Assembly (NCBI GenBank): GCA_034521225.1
Contig: JAXHMR010000024.1
Location: 62,001 to 126,000 of the forward strand
Reading direction: 5' to 3'
DNA from: Woeseia sp034521225
GTDB taxonomy: Bacteria; Pseudomonadota; Gammaproteobacteria; Steroidobacterales; Woeseiaceae
Length of the DNA stretch: 64,000 nt
Below the pieces are notes generated by a model. It searched no databases. It had not been told where the DNA came from and worked only from the letters and a program-made list of their open reading frames with translations. A program made the position numbers and the translations under genes. How positions within the stretch are numbered: position 1 is the first letter of the stretch; each line of letters starts with the position of its first letter. Positions 39,947-50,235 of this stretch are shown here, one piece after another.

Positions 39947-40790
39947 ATGGCCGATGTATCCGAGACAATCAGCACGATGCGTGTCGCCTTCATGACGGCG
40001 CTCGAATCGTTTGTGAGCTACCTGCCCTGGCTCATTGCCGCACTGCTTGCGCTGCTGATCGGCTGGCGTATTGCACGCCTGCTGCGCACCGCGTCGATGA
40101 AAACTGCCAGGGGATTGAATAACCTGCTGCGACGCTTCGGCGGCCGCGCGAAGGACAAGAGCAGGAAACAGCCGGAACTTACGCCTGTCCTCGTCAGGCT
40201 CATTGGCAATATCGTTTTCTGGCTGGTCATCCTCGAATCCAGTAACACTGGCCTGCGCGCATCGCCACCGACATGTTCCACAGCATGGCTGTCACAAATC
40301 GTGACGTGGTTGCCGGCAGCGCTCGTCGGCGGCCTGATCTCCTGGCCGGTTTTCCGTTCAGACGGTGGCTCGCGATACCGTATCGGCGGCGCTGGAATCT
40401 ACCGGTTCGCAGCAAAGCGAGATTCTCGGCCTTGCGGTCCAGATCGCCATCTTTACCGCGGCAATGGTCATCGGGCTGAACCAGGTCGGCATCGATGTAT
40501 CGTTCCTGACGACGCTGTTCGGTGTCATCGTCGGCGGCGTACTGCTCGGCATCTCGCTCGCATTCGGCCTCGGGGCGCGAGTGTTCGTAAGCAACATCCT
40601 CGGGGCGCACCAGGCACGTGACCAGATCGAGCGCGGCCAGACCGTTCGTATCGGTGATTTCGAGGGGCAGGTCATCGAGTTCACGTCAACGGCCATAATT
40701 CTCGCAACGGATAGCGGGCGGTTGTCGGTGCCCGCGAAGGCATTCCAGGACGAGGCAACCCTGATCGTCGCAGATGACGATGATGAGTAA
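39947..40790 (+). CDS. Mechanosensitive channel, MscS family (frameshifted)
   Basis: The N-terminal helix LPWLIAALLALLIGWRIARLLR is followed, after shifts between about 40240 and 40365, by the pore and beta-domain part LTTLFGVIVGGVLLGISLAFGLGARVFVSNILG and GQTVRIGDFEGQVIEFTSTAIIL. This is the plan of small MscS-like channels with a conserved TM helix. It would open on membrane tension. Its stop overlaps the MgtE-like gene that follows. Confidence 0.75.
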
Positions 40791-41632
40791 GCAGCCGAGG
40801 CTCACCCTTGCTTACGTGACGCACGCACCGGACGCCGCGGCGCGCGTCCTGGAAGAACTCGATACAGCGGACGCGGCGGCGTTCATCGACGATATTCCGG
40901 CACGCCACGCGACGACAGTCCTGAGCCACATGTCGTCATGGTCCGGTGCCCGCTGCCTCGAACTGCTGGGCCCGGAGCAGGCAGCAGCGATTTTGCGCGA
41001 TGTCCCGTTTCATGACAGCGTCGGACTGCTGCGGTTCGTAGATAAAGACCGGCACGCCGATATCTTCGACCAGTTGCCGGCGAGGCGCGCCAAACGCCTG
41101 CGACGCGCATTGACGTACCCGGCCGGCTGTCGGGGCATGGCTTGATCCCGACGTGCCGAGTTTTGCGACCGATGCAGCGGTTTCCGATGTGACCCGGTAC
41201 TTGCGCCAGACTGACGGCATCAGCCACATTTTCCTCCACGCACCGGACGACAGTCGCTATGTTGGCGCACTGCCGGCGATCACTATGCTGCGGCGCACTG
41301 CCAGTACGCGCCTGGCGGACATCGCCATCGACCCGGTCGCCCCGCTGTCGAGCAGGGCTTCGCTTGCATCCGTCGCCACACATGATGGCTGGGACCGTTA
41401 CCTGATGCTGCCCGTGATCGGGCGCAACCGCGTACTGGCTGGGGGACTGACGCGAGTCAGTCTGCGCAAGGGACTGCTTGAACATCGCGTCTCTCGAACG
41501 GCGGCAAAGGGCAGCGTTGCAGCACAGTTGCTGACGGCCTTCGCCTTTACCGCCGCGGCCATGCTGCGCTTCATCATTCCGGCCAAATTGACGACGGCAG
41601 ACAGCTGGCAGGAGGATCGGCACAGTGGATGA
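40783..41632 (+). CDS. MgtE N-domain and CBS protein without the channel domain (one frameshift)
   Basis: The part before about 41130 is a helical MgtE N-domain (AAAFIDDIPARHATTVLSHM, AAAILRDVPFHD). After one shift in LTYPAG the CBS-like part VTRYLRQTDGISHIFLHAP and VGALPAITMLRRT follows. It ends with a single hydrophobic helix (LLTAFAFTAAAMLRFI) rather than the five-helix channel. It overlaps a complete MgtE gene by 8 bases, so it could be a regulatory partner. ATGs at 40774 and 40780 are also possible. Confidence 0.68.
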
Positions 41633-42932
41633 AACAAGACAAAAAGCGATCGAGGCACTGAATCGCCGTTTCCTGACAGACCTGCCCTGGCAGGCGGCGC
41701 AGCAGATCGAGGATATGACGGCTACCGAGGCCGCGGCCGCACTGTCCACGCAGCCGGCATCCGTGCTGATCCCCGTGTTCCAGCGACTGACCCCGAATGT
41801 TGCCGCCGACCTGCTGCGAAAGCTGCCGGAGGACCTGACGCTCGCCCTGATATCCGAGCTGTTGCCGAACGACTCACTGCGATTGCTTAATTTGCTGGAA
41901 GAAGACGAGCGTGGTGCCCTGGTTGAGAGTCTCGAACCGTCAATTGCCGCTGAAATCCGGCAGCTGATGGAGTACCCGGCGGACAGCGCCGGACGCGTGA
42001 TGGACAGCCGCATCACGCACTTTCGCGGCTCCAGCACAGTGGGGCGGACGCTGCAGATACTGCGCAAGAAACGCAGCAACGCGACCCGCAGCCTGTTCCT
42101 CGTCGACGCCGGCAACCGGTTGAGCGGAAAAGTCCAGATCCAGGACATCGCCGTGTCCGAACCCGAAACCGAACTGCAGACCCTGGCTACACCCATATCC
42201 GCGACGGTCACGCCGATGACGACCCGCGCCGAGGTCGTCGAACTGCTCGAACACCAACGGCTGGCGGACCTTCCAGTCGTCGACCTGGACGGTAAACTGC
42301 TGGGCGTCATCTATCACACGGCGCTGCTGCACGCGATGCAGGAGGACTCCTCGGCCGATATCCAGATGATGGTCGGTGCAAGCAAGGACGAACGTGCCCT
42401 GTCGCCGGCGATGTTTGCGGTACGTAAGCGTATGCCATGGATGCAGGTCAACCTGCTTACGGCTTTTCTCGCGGCATCGGTCGTCGGCCTGTTCGAGAAC
42501 ACCATTGCGCAGTTCACGGCGCTGGCAGTGCTGCTGCCGGTCGTTGCCGGACAATCCGGGAACGCTGGCGCGCAGGCGCTCGCCGTAACGATGCGCGGGC
42601 TCGCATTACGCGAAATCACCGTGCGTCATGTCGCCCGCGTGACGCTTAAAGAAGTCAAGGTGGGCTTTGTCAATGGCCTCGGGATTGCGCTGACCTGTGG
42701 TATCGGTGTCTATTTCTGGAGCGGATCGCTCGGCCTTGTGGTGGTCATCGCAACGTCTATGGTACTCGCGATGGTCGCAGCGGGTTTCGCCGGTGCCGTC
42801 GTACCGATCGTGCTGACGCGCCTGGGCCAGGACCCGGCACAGTCGTCGTCAATCGTGTTGACGACTGTGACCGATGTTGCCGGCTTTTTCTCGTTCCTCG
42901 GCATTGCGACGCTGCTCGCGGCAATGCTCTGA
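41625..42932 (+). CDS. mgtE: Magnesium transporter MgtE
   Basis: This 435-residue protein has the MgtE N-domain (LLRKLPEDLTLALISELLP), two CBS motifs (ATPISATVTPMTTRAEVVELL, DLPVVDLDGKLLGVI) and a five-helix channel with PVVAGQSGNAGAQALAVTMRGLA in order. The PxxxGQxGNxGxQ signature marks the Mg2+ path. CBS and N domains close the channel when Mg2+ is high. It begins inside the end of the MgtE-like half gene. Confidence 0.9.
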   Translation: MDETRQKAIEALNRRFLTDLPWQAAQQIEDMTATEAAAALSTQPASVLIPVFQRLTPNVAADLLRKLPEDLTLALISELLPNDSLRLLNLLEEDERGALVESLEPSIAAEIRQLMEYPADSAGRVMDSRITHFRGSSTVGRTLQILRKKRSNATRSLFLVDAGNRLSGKVQIQDIAVSEPETELQTLATPISATVTPMTTRAEVVELLEHQRLADLPVVDLDGKLLGVIYHTALLHAMQEDSSADIQMMVGASKDERALSPAMFAVRKRMPWMQVNLLTAFLAASVVGLFENTIAQFTALAVLLPVVAGQSGNAGAQALAVTMRGLALREITVRHVARVTLKEVKVGFVNGLGIALTCGIGVYFWSGSLGLVVVIATSMVLAMVAAGFAGAVVPIVLTRLGQDPAQSSSIVLTTVTDVAGFFSFLGIATLLAAML

Positions 42933-42954
42933 CGACGCCGCCAGTTGCCCGAGA

Positions 42955-45234
42955 CTACAACCGGATCGGCAAATCCCGCACCCGCACCCCGGTTGCATCA
43001 AACACCGCGTTACCGATAGCGGGAGCCACGGCAATCAGCGGCGGCTCCCCGAGGCCTGTCGGAAATTCCGTACTTTCCATGAACCGGATATCGAGTTCCG
43101 GCACATCGGACATGCGCAGCGGCGTGTAGTTGTCGAGGTTTCCGCTCGGCGACCTGGCCGTCAACGAAACGTGTACCCTCGTGCAACGCGAGGCTCAATC
43201 CCCACAGCATGGCACCCTCCGCCTGCGCCATCGCGCCGTTTGGATGCACGACGGTGCCGCAGTCGATGCTCTGCCACAGCTTACGGACCGTTATTGCTTT
43301 CGACTCCGGGTCTACGACAACGTGCGCAACACACGCGGTCCAGGTCGGCATCGTGCGTTCCTGCCCGTGTGAGACGGCGACGCCCATGCCCTCGCCATCC
43401 GGCAGTTCACTGCCCCAGCCGGAGCGCTCCCTGACATCGCGCAACACCGCCGCCAGGCGGGCCGCGCCGCCGACCGATTCCGGCGCCTTGCCGGCGTTCC
43501 TGCCGGTGGCATCGAGCAGCGCCAGCCGGTACTCGATTGGATCAACTCCGGCTTTACGTGCCAGTTCGTCCATGAAGCCTTCGACGCCCCAGCCGATCCA
43601 GCCGGGGGCCACAGCGCGCAGCCAGCCGGGCAGGAATGTGCGCTGCGCCAGCTCGTTGTTGATCGCGCGGACACGGTGATTCGGCAACGTGTACCAGTGA
43701 TCACTGCCACTGATGGAAAACGAATCAAACTTGCCATTGCCTTCAACGCCATCAGCGAGGAACCCGGGCGCCATGGACAATGTCGGCCAGCCCGCGGCGG
43801 CGGCGTGTTCGATCCCCGTCAGTTCGCCACTGTCATCGAAGGACGCGTCGAATTTCTGTACCGACGGTGAACGGACACAGTCGAAGCGGCTGTCGTCAGC
43901 GCGCTCCAGCAGCAGCTTGACCGGGCGAGTTCGCGCGCCGCGAGCGCGGCGGGGATCATATTCGTCGCCCCACAGGCGCCGTCCAATCCCGCCGCCGAGG
44001 TAGTACTGGTGGATGACGATATCCGACTCTTCCAGCCCCAGTGATTTGGCCACGACCGGCAATATCAGTGACTGCCACTGGTTGCCGGAATGGATATGGC
44101 AGACGCCGTCGGCAAACTCGACAACGGCATTGGCAGGCTCGAGCGTGAAATGCAGCGCGGTGCCGGTGCGGTAGGTTGCGGTCATCGTTTCCGCCGCTGC
44201 GGCGCGGGCAGCCGCCGCATCGCCGTCGTCGACTACGAGTACGCCGGTATCGGGTTCCGCGGCCAATCGTGCACCTTCACTGAATATTTCGTCTTCGTTG
44301 ACACTGGCTGTCGGACCGGCTTCCCAGTCTACCGATACCGCCCTCGCCGCATTCATCGCGGCGGGATCGCTCTCGGCGATGACCAGGGCCCAGCCCTGTA
44401 TCGTTTCACTGGGATCGCTGATTGCGATCGTCTGCAGATAACCCGGAACGTCGGCGGCCTTGCTGTCGTCAATCGAGTTGATCGTGCTGCCGTAGCGGGT
44501 AGGCGGCATCAGCGGGCAGGCGTAGACCATGTTCGGCAACTCGACGTCGATGCCGTATACAGCCTCGCCGGTCGATTTCGCCGGGATATCTTTCGCTTTC
44601 GTGTCGACACCGATCAGGCGCCGCTCGGATGCCGGCTTCATCGGCATCGCATCCAGTTCTTCCTGGCTGAAGCTGCGGCTGATATCGCCTCGCTGCACGA
44701 TTTCGGCGAACGAGATCTGCTGGCCGCCGGCAACGACACGGCTGTCGACAACGACGCAATCGGCGGGATCCACATCGAGCAGTTTTGCACCGGCGTCGAC
44801 CAGTACGGTACGGCCGGCCGCACCTGCCTGGGACAGCATTGCCAACGTCGTAAATACCGACCACGAACCGCCGGTAACCATGTAGCCCCATTTCGGGTCG
44901 CTGTCGACGTACTTGATCGACACCGCGTCCCAGTCAGCGCCGAGTTCTTCGGCGACCACTCGCGCGAGCGCGGTACCGACATGCTGGCCCATTTCGGCCT
45001 TGGCAACGTTGACGAGGATGCCGCCGTCGCCGTCGATCTCGAACCAGACAGTCGGCGCGAAACTTTTGCTGGCCGCCGCCGTGCCGATATCCTGCGCCGC
45101 TTCCTCACGGCTGCATCCGGGCAGCAGCGTGCCGATGCCCATGATCAGCCCGGTACCGGCCGTGCCGGCCAGGAACGATCGCCGGCGGGTGCGGTTCGAT
45201 TCTTCTACTGGTCTTTCTTTGCCTGTGTCGCCAT
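42955..45234 (-). CDS. Molybdenum hydroxylase large subunit, IorB-like (two frameshifts)
   Basis: This protein of about 760 residues resembles isoquinoline 1-oxidoreductase beta subunit: VWFEIDGDGGILVNVAKAEMGQ, YYLGGGIGRRLWGDEYD, SHGQERTMPTWTACV and IDCGTVVHPNGAMAQAEGA. A twin-arginine signal RRRSFLAGTAGTGLIMG is in the right place only if one missing base near 45205 is restored; then the start is ATG 45234, 2 bases after the small subunit stop. A second shift near 43145 leads to the true end RMSDVPELDIRFMES. It binds the molybdopterin cofactor. The substrate is unknown. Confidence 0.82.
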
Positions 45235-45236
45235 GA

Positions 45237-45695
45237 TTACGCCCCCTCGCCGCTTGCGGCGACCTTGATCGCCTTGCGGATCCGCGTGTAGGCCATGCAA
45301 CGGCACAGGTTGCCGTTCATAGCCGACGAAATCTGTTCATCCGTGGGTGCCGCGTTGCCTTCAATCAGGTTCGCCGCCTGCATGATCTGCCCGGACTGGC
45401 AGTAGCCGCACTGCGGCACCTGCTCGGCGACCCATGCCTCCTTGAGCGCACGGCCGACGGGGCTGTCGAGCCCTTCGATGGTCGTGACCACCTTGCCCGC
45501 CGCTGCGCTGAGCGGCGTGACGCAGGAACGGATGGCGCTGCCATCCAGGTGCACGGTACAGGCGCCGCACATGGCGATGCCGCAGCCAAATTTCGTGCCT
45601 TTCAGTTTGAGTTCGTCCCGGATCACCCACAGTAGCGGTGTCTCGGGCGCGCTGCCTGACGAAACGGCGTTGCCGTTGAGTTGGAATTCAATCAC
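45237..45695 (-). CDS. 2Fe-2S small subunit of molybdenum hydroxylase, IorA-like
   Basis: This 152-residue protein has a plant-type 2Fe-2S site (FGCGIAMCGACTVHLDG) and a second cluster site (CGYCQSGQIM and NLCRCMAYTRI). It carries electrons from the molybdenum subunit, whose gene follows 2 bases downstream. It is intact. Confidence 0.9.
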   Translation of the reverse strand: MIEFQLNGNAVSSGSAPETPLLWVIRDELKLKGTKFGCGIAMCGACTVHLDGSAIRSCVTPLSAAAGKVVTTIEGLDSPVGRALKEAWVAEQVPQCGYCQSGQIMQAANLIEGNAAPTDEQISSAMNGNLCRCMAYTRIRKAIKVAASGEGA

Positions 45696-45785
45696 GTTTT
45701 TCCCCCTTATGCTCGGTCAGCGACTGCCACGCTTAAGTGTAGCACCGAATTCGCGTGCTTATCCGCGCCACTAAGGGGCCCCGGC

Positions 45786-47129
45786 TCAGTCAATATGCAA
45801 CCGGTACGCAATCAGTCCCCCAACCGCCATCGGCACGGCGAACAGGTAGAAATTAGCCGACATATCGAGCCCGGCTGCGATCAAATAACCGGCGGCCGCC
45901 GGGCCAACGACCGCCCCGAAGCGACCGAGGCCAATGGACCAGCCGATTCCGGTGCTGCGGATGCCGGTCGGGTACGCCTTGGCGGCGGCGCTGTAAAGGC
46001 CGGTGAAACCGCCCTGCAGCAGTACGCCGATCACGAAAATCAGCACGAGCAGCAGCGTCAGCTGGTTCGGCGCCGACGCGAACACGACCATGCCGACCGC
46101 GGACGAGAACAACAGCGCAAAAACGATGTTCGTCAGCTTCCATCGTGTCGACAGCACGCCGAGCACGTAAATGCCGATAACGCCGCCGAGGTTGAACAGG
46201 AAGAACGCATCCCGGCCGGTCGCCTCGGTATAGCCTGCGTCGACCAGCAGCTTCGGTATCCAGCTCATCAGGAAATACAGCGTGGCGAAACACAGGAAGA
46301 AGGCCGACCAGAGCGTCAGCGTGGCCAGCCGGTGGTCTGTGCGCAGCAGGTTTACCATGTTGCCAAACAGCCCTGACGGTGCAATGAATCCCGGACTGTC
46401 CGCGGCAACGGCGGGCATCTGCGCAAGTGGCGAACGTTTCAGCTTGCCCAGAATCCGGTTCACCCTCGCGAGTGCATTCGCCGGCCGCCGTTCGATGAGG
46501 TACTTCAGGGATTCCGGGATCAGCAGCCACGCGACCAGCCCCATCACCAGTGTCACGCCGCCACCGAACCAGAACATGCCGCGCCAGCCATATTCAGGCA
46601 TTACAAGGTTCGCAACCACCGACGTAAACATCGCGCCGAGCGGGTAGCCGGACGTCACCAGCGCAACCGACAGCGCGCGATACTTGTCGGGACTGTATTC
46701 GGCAGCGAGCGTCGCCTGGCATGCAAGCATGGCGCCGGCGCCGGTACCGCTGACAAAGCGCAGCACAATGAACTCCGGCAGCGACGTCGCGTTCGCCGTC
46801 AGCAGCACGGCAAGGCCGACGAGACTGACCGACAGAATGATGACCGCGCGCCGGCCAACGATGTCCGACAACGGCGCCACGAACATGGCACCGAACATCA
46901 TGCCGGCCAGCGCGAAGCTGAAGACCCAGCCCAGCCTGTCCGGTGTCAGCTGCAGTTCCGTTGATACGGCAACCGCGACGACGGCCATCGCGGTGATATC
47001 GAAGCCGTCCACCATGTTGAAGAACATGCAGAGCCCGACCACGAGTACCTGCTGCGCACTGACGCGGCCGTTATCGATGATGTCCGCAACGAGATCCGCG
47101 CTTGATGGTGACATATCCGTGTCTGTCAA
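45786..47129 (-). CDS. MFS transporter (aromatic acid:H+ symporter-like)
   Basis: This 447-residue transporter has twelve hydrophobic segments, the A-motif APLSDIVGRRAVIIL after helix 2 and an acidic helix 1 (NMVDGFDITAMAV) like the AAHS group. It may import an aromatic or small organic acid. The position downstream of IorAB suggests a linked substrate, but the two are separated by 90 bp. Confidence 0.8.
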   Translation of the reverse strand: MTDTDMSPSSADLVADIIDNGRVSAQQVLVVGLCMFFNMVDGFDITAMAVVAVAVSTELQLTPDRLGWVFSFALAGMMFGAMFVAPLSDIVGRRAVIILSVSLVGLAVLLTANATSLPEFIVLRFVSGTGAGAMLACQATLAAEYSPDKYRALSVALVTSGYPLGAMFTSVVANLVMPEYGWRGMFWFGGGVTLVMGLVAWLLIPESLKYLIERRPANALARVNRILGKLKRSPLAQMPAVAADSPGFIAPSGLFGNMVNLLRTDHRLATLTLWSAFFLCFATLYFLMSWIPKLLVDAGYTEATGRDAFFLFNLGGVIGIYVLGVLSTRWKLTNIVFALLFSSAVGMVVFASAPNQLTLLLVLIFVIGVLLQGGFTGLYSAAAKAYPTGIRSTGIGWSIGLGRFGAVVGPAAAGYLIAAGLDMSANFYLFAVPMAVGGLIAYRLHID

Positions 47130-47165
47130 CCGTGTCCTCCGGCCGGCGCAGGCCGGCTGTGTTCG

Positions 47166-47792
47166 ATGGTTTCGTCAGGTTATCCGCAGACCACGCCGCT
47201 TGCCAGCGATCGCGACTTGCCGGCCGGATACGGTGGAACCCGGGGTTGGCCGGGGCCTCACGATAACCGCTACAATGTACAAGTCACCGCCACCATCCCG
47301 ATCCGAGGACGCGATCCCCTGGAACACGCCGCCAACATCAGCGCTATTGCCGAAGTCATTCAGCTGGCGGTAGCGCCTGTATTCCTGTTAACCGGTATCG
47401 CCGGCATCCTGTCAGTGCTGGCGGCACGTCTCGGCCGGGTCATTGACCGCGCGCGCCTCGTCGACCGGCTGATCGCACGCATCGAAGCGGGCGAACACCG
47501 CGACGTGTTGTTCGCCGAGGGTGACGTGCTGTGGCGCCGTATCCGGCTGATCAACTGGGCGATACGCCTCGCGGTCAGCTCGGCATTACTGATTTGTCTC
47601 GTCGTCATGAGCCTGTTCGTCGGCGACCTGGCGCTGATCAATATGGGCACGCTGATTGCCGGACTGTTTATCGGCGCGATGATCCTGATCATCGCTGCAC
47701 TGCTGCTGTTGCTGCTCGAGGTCTCCAAGTCAACGCGCAAGATGATGGAAGGGGTCGAGCTGATGATGTCGGAGGCCGAGCACGCGAAGTAA
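47166..47792 (+). CDS. DUF2721 membrane protein
   Basis: The protein has three hydrophobic segments: EVIQLAVAPVFLLTGIAGILSVLA, LAVSSALLICLVVMSLFV and IAGLFIGAMILIIAALLLLLLEV. This is the DUF2721 layout. The function is unknown. The true start is uncertain: family members usually begin near AIAEVIQLAVAPVF, well after ATG 47166, but no clear start codon with a ribosome site is seen there. Confidence 0.65.
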   Translation: MVSSGYPQTTPLASDRDLPAGYGGTRGWPGPHDNRYNVQVTATIPIRGRDPLEHAANISAIAEVIQLAVAPVFLLTGIAGILSVLAARLGRVIDRARLVDRLIARIEAGEHRDVLFAEGDVLWRRIRLINWAIRLAVSSALLICLVVMSLFVGDLALINMGTLIAGLFIGAMILIIAALLLLLLEVSKSTRKMMEGVELMMSEAEHAK

Positions 47793-47831
47793 TGCCTGTG
47801 CCTCAACAGAATTGACTACCTGGAGTAATCA

Positions 47832-50235
47832 ATGATCCGCCGTTTCTGTCTTCTCGTCCTTGTCTCCTTCCTGGTCCTGCCAGCCCACGCCGCCGATGGC
47901 CCGGACCTCGAACTGATCATGTCCGACCCGGACTGGATCGGCAATGCTCCGGCTGAATCGTGGTGGAGTGACAGCGGCGACTCGATCTACTACACGCAGA
48001 AGCGCGTCGGCGAGAAGTTTAATGATATGTACCGCGTGCCAGCCGGCGGCGGCGACGCGGAACTGGTCGCAGCCGCGAACGAGGCGGACAGCGCGAACGA
48101 CAGCCGTGTCTATAACGCGGACCGCACGGCAGTCGCCTGGCTCCACCGTCATGATGTCATGATCAGGAACCTTGAAACCGGCCGCACGATACAGGCAACC
48201 CGAACAACCGCTGAAGAAAGTGAACCGATGTTCATGGCCAACGGGTCATCGGTCGCGTTTCTGAGAGACGGCCGGTATTTCATCTTCGACCCGGCGAGTG
48301 GCAATACATCCCACGCGGCTGACATCCGGCTGGAAAAGGACCCGGACGGCAAGGAGTCATTCCACACGCTGCGCGACCAGCAGATGCGCACGTTTGAAAC
48401 GCTGCAGCGCGATGAGCGGCGTGACGAGGCGGAGAAATCTTATAAGGAAACGCGGCAAAAGGCAGACCCGGCCGGCGCGCCGCTGCCGGTCTACCTGGGC
48501 GAGGACTATGCCGAGGTGAGCCGCTCGCTGTCGCCGTCGGGACGCTACCTGCTGATGGTCGTCAAGAAAGAAGACGCCGAAGATGGCCAGGGTGGCAAGA
48601 TGCCGAATTACGTCACCGAGGACGGCTACCTCAGCATCACCGAGACGCGCACGCGCGTCGGCCGCAAGATACCGCCGGCACAGACGCTGCTGCTGATCGA
48701 CCTGGAAGAGCGCGCGTTCGAGACTATCGACTACGATCCGCTGCCGGGCTACGACGACGATCCACTTGCCAGTCTCAGGGAATCGGCTATCGACTGGCAC
48801 GTCGATCAAGGCGCGGACCGGGAGGAAGTCGAGAAAGAACTTGCCGCGCCGGACCAGCGTCCGCTGACCGTCGACGGTATCGAATGGAACCCTGACGGCA
48901 GCCTTGCCGCCGTCCAGTTACGCGCCATTGATAACAAGGACCGCTGGATTGCGACCCTGGATCCGGATGATGCGGAATTACGGAACCAGCATCGCCTGAC
49001 GGACGACGCGTGGATCAACTGGGACCATAACGAGTACGGCTGGATGCGGGACGGCGAGGCGCTGTGGTACCTGTCCGAGGAGTCCGGCTATTCGCACCTG
49101 TACACGAAAGGCGTCGATGCGCGGCGCGCAACGCAATTGACCAGTGGCGATTTCGTCGTCCGCGAGCCGGAACTCAGTGCCAGCGGTGACTGGTTCTACG
49201 TTGCAAGTAACCGGACGCATCCGGGCAACTACGAGGTGTATCGCGTCGCGGCCGACGGCGGCGAGCTCGAACAGTTGACGACCATGGGCGGTGTCGTGGG
49301 TTTTGCGCTGTCGCCGGCCGGTGACCGGCTGCTGCTGCGGCGGTCCTATATAGACCGTCATGAGGATCTATCACGTGCAGGCCGCCGCGCCCGCCGCCGA
49401 ACCAACGCGGCTGACGGATACCGTCAGTGATGAGTTCAAGGCTATCGACTGGGTCATTCCGGAAATCGTCGAAGTTCCGTCATCGCATGTCGACGAACCG
49501 ATCTATTCCAAGCTATACCTGCCGAAAGACTACCGGCACGGCGAGACCTATCCGGCCGTCATGTTCGTGCACGGTGCGGGCTACACGCAGAATGCCCACA
49601 CCGGCTGGCCGTATTATTTCCGTGAGTTCATGTTCCACACGGTACTGGCCAACGACGGCTACATCGTCATCGATATGGACTACCGCGCATCAAAGGGCTA
49701 CGGGCGCGACTGGCGCACGTCGATCTACCGCAACATGGGCCACCCGGAACTCGAGGATTTCCGTGACGGCGTCGAATGGCTGGTCGAAAACTACGGCGTC
49801 GACCCGGAACGCGTCGGCGTCTACGGCGGATCGTACGGCGGCTTCATGACATTCATGGCGCTGTTCCGCGACCCGGAATTGTTCGCGGCCGGCGCGGCGT
49901 TGCGACCCGTGGCCGACTGGATGCAGTACAACCATTCGTACACATCCAACATCCTGAACACACCGCAGATCGACCCGGTCGCCTACCAGCGCAGCTCGCC
50001 GATCAACTTCGTCGAAGGCCTGAACAAGCCATTACTGATTGCCGCCGGCATGCAGGACGATAACGTTTTCTTCCAGGACTCCGTGCTGATCGTGCAACGC
50101 CTGCTCGAGCTCAAAAAGGAAAACTTCGAGATCGCCATCTACCCGCTGGACCCGCACGGCTTCGTGCACCCGGAATCGTGGCTGGATGAGTACCGGCGGG
50201 TCTACAAGCTCATGAATGAGCACGTTCTGGAGTGA
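47832..50235 (+). CDS. S9 family prolyl oligopeptidase / dipeptidyl aminopeptidase (one frameshift)
   Basis: A signal peptide (LLVLVSFLVLPAHA) precedes a beta-propeller of about 450 residues. After a shift near 49370 the alpha/beta-hydrolase domain follows: nucleophile YGGSYGGFM, acid AGMQDDNVFF and histidine LDPHGF. The family cleaves peptides from the N-terminus of small proteins in the periplasm. Repairing one base gives HEDLYHVQAA at the joint. It ends 26 bases inside the convergent HNH gene. Confidence 0.85.

Noticed and set aside
44090..45268. 392-codon plus-strand frame over the IorB-like gene
   Set aside because: It is a shadow of the molybdenum hydroxylase, with low-complexity Arg/Asp-rich content.
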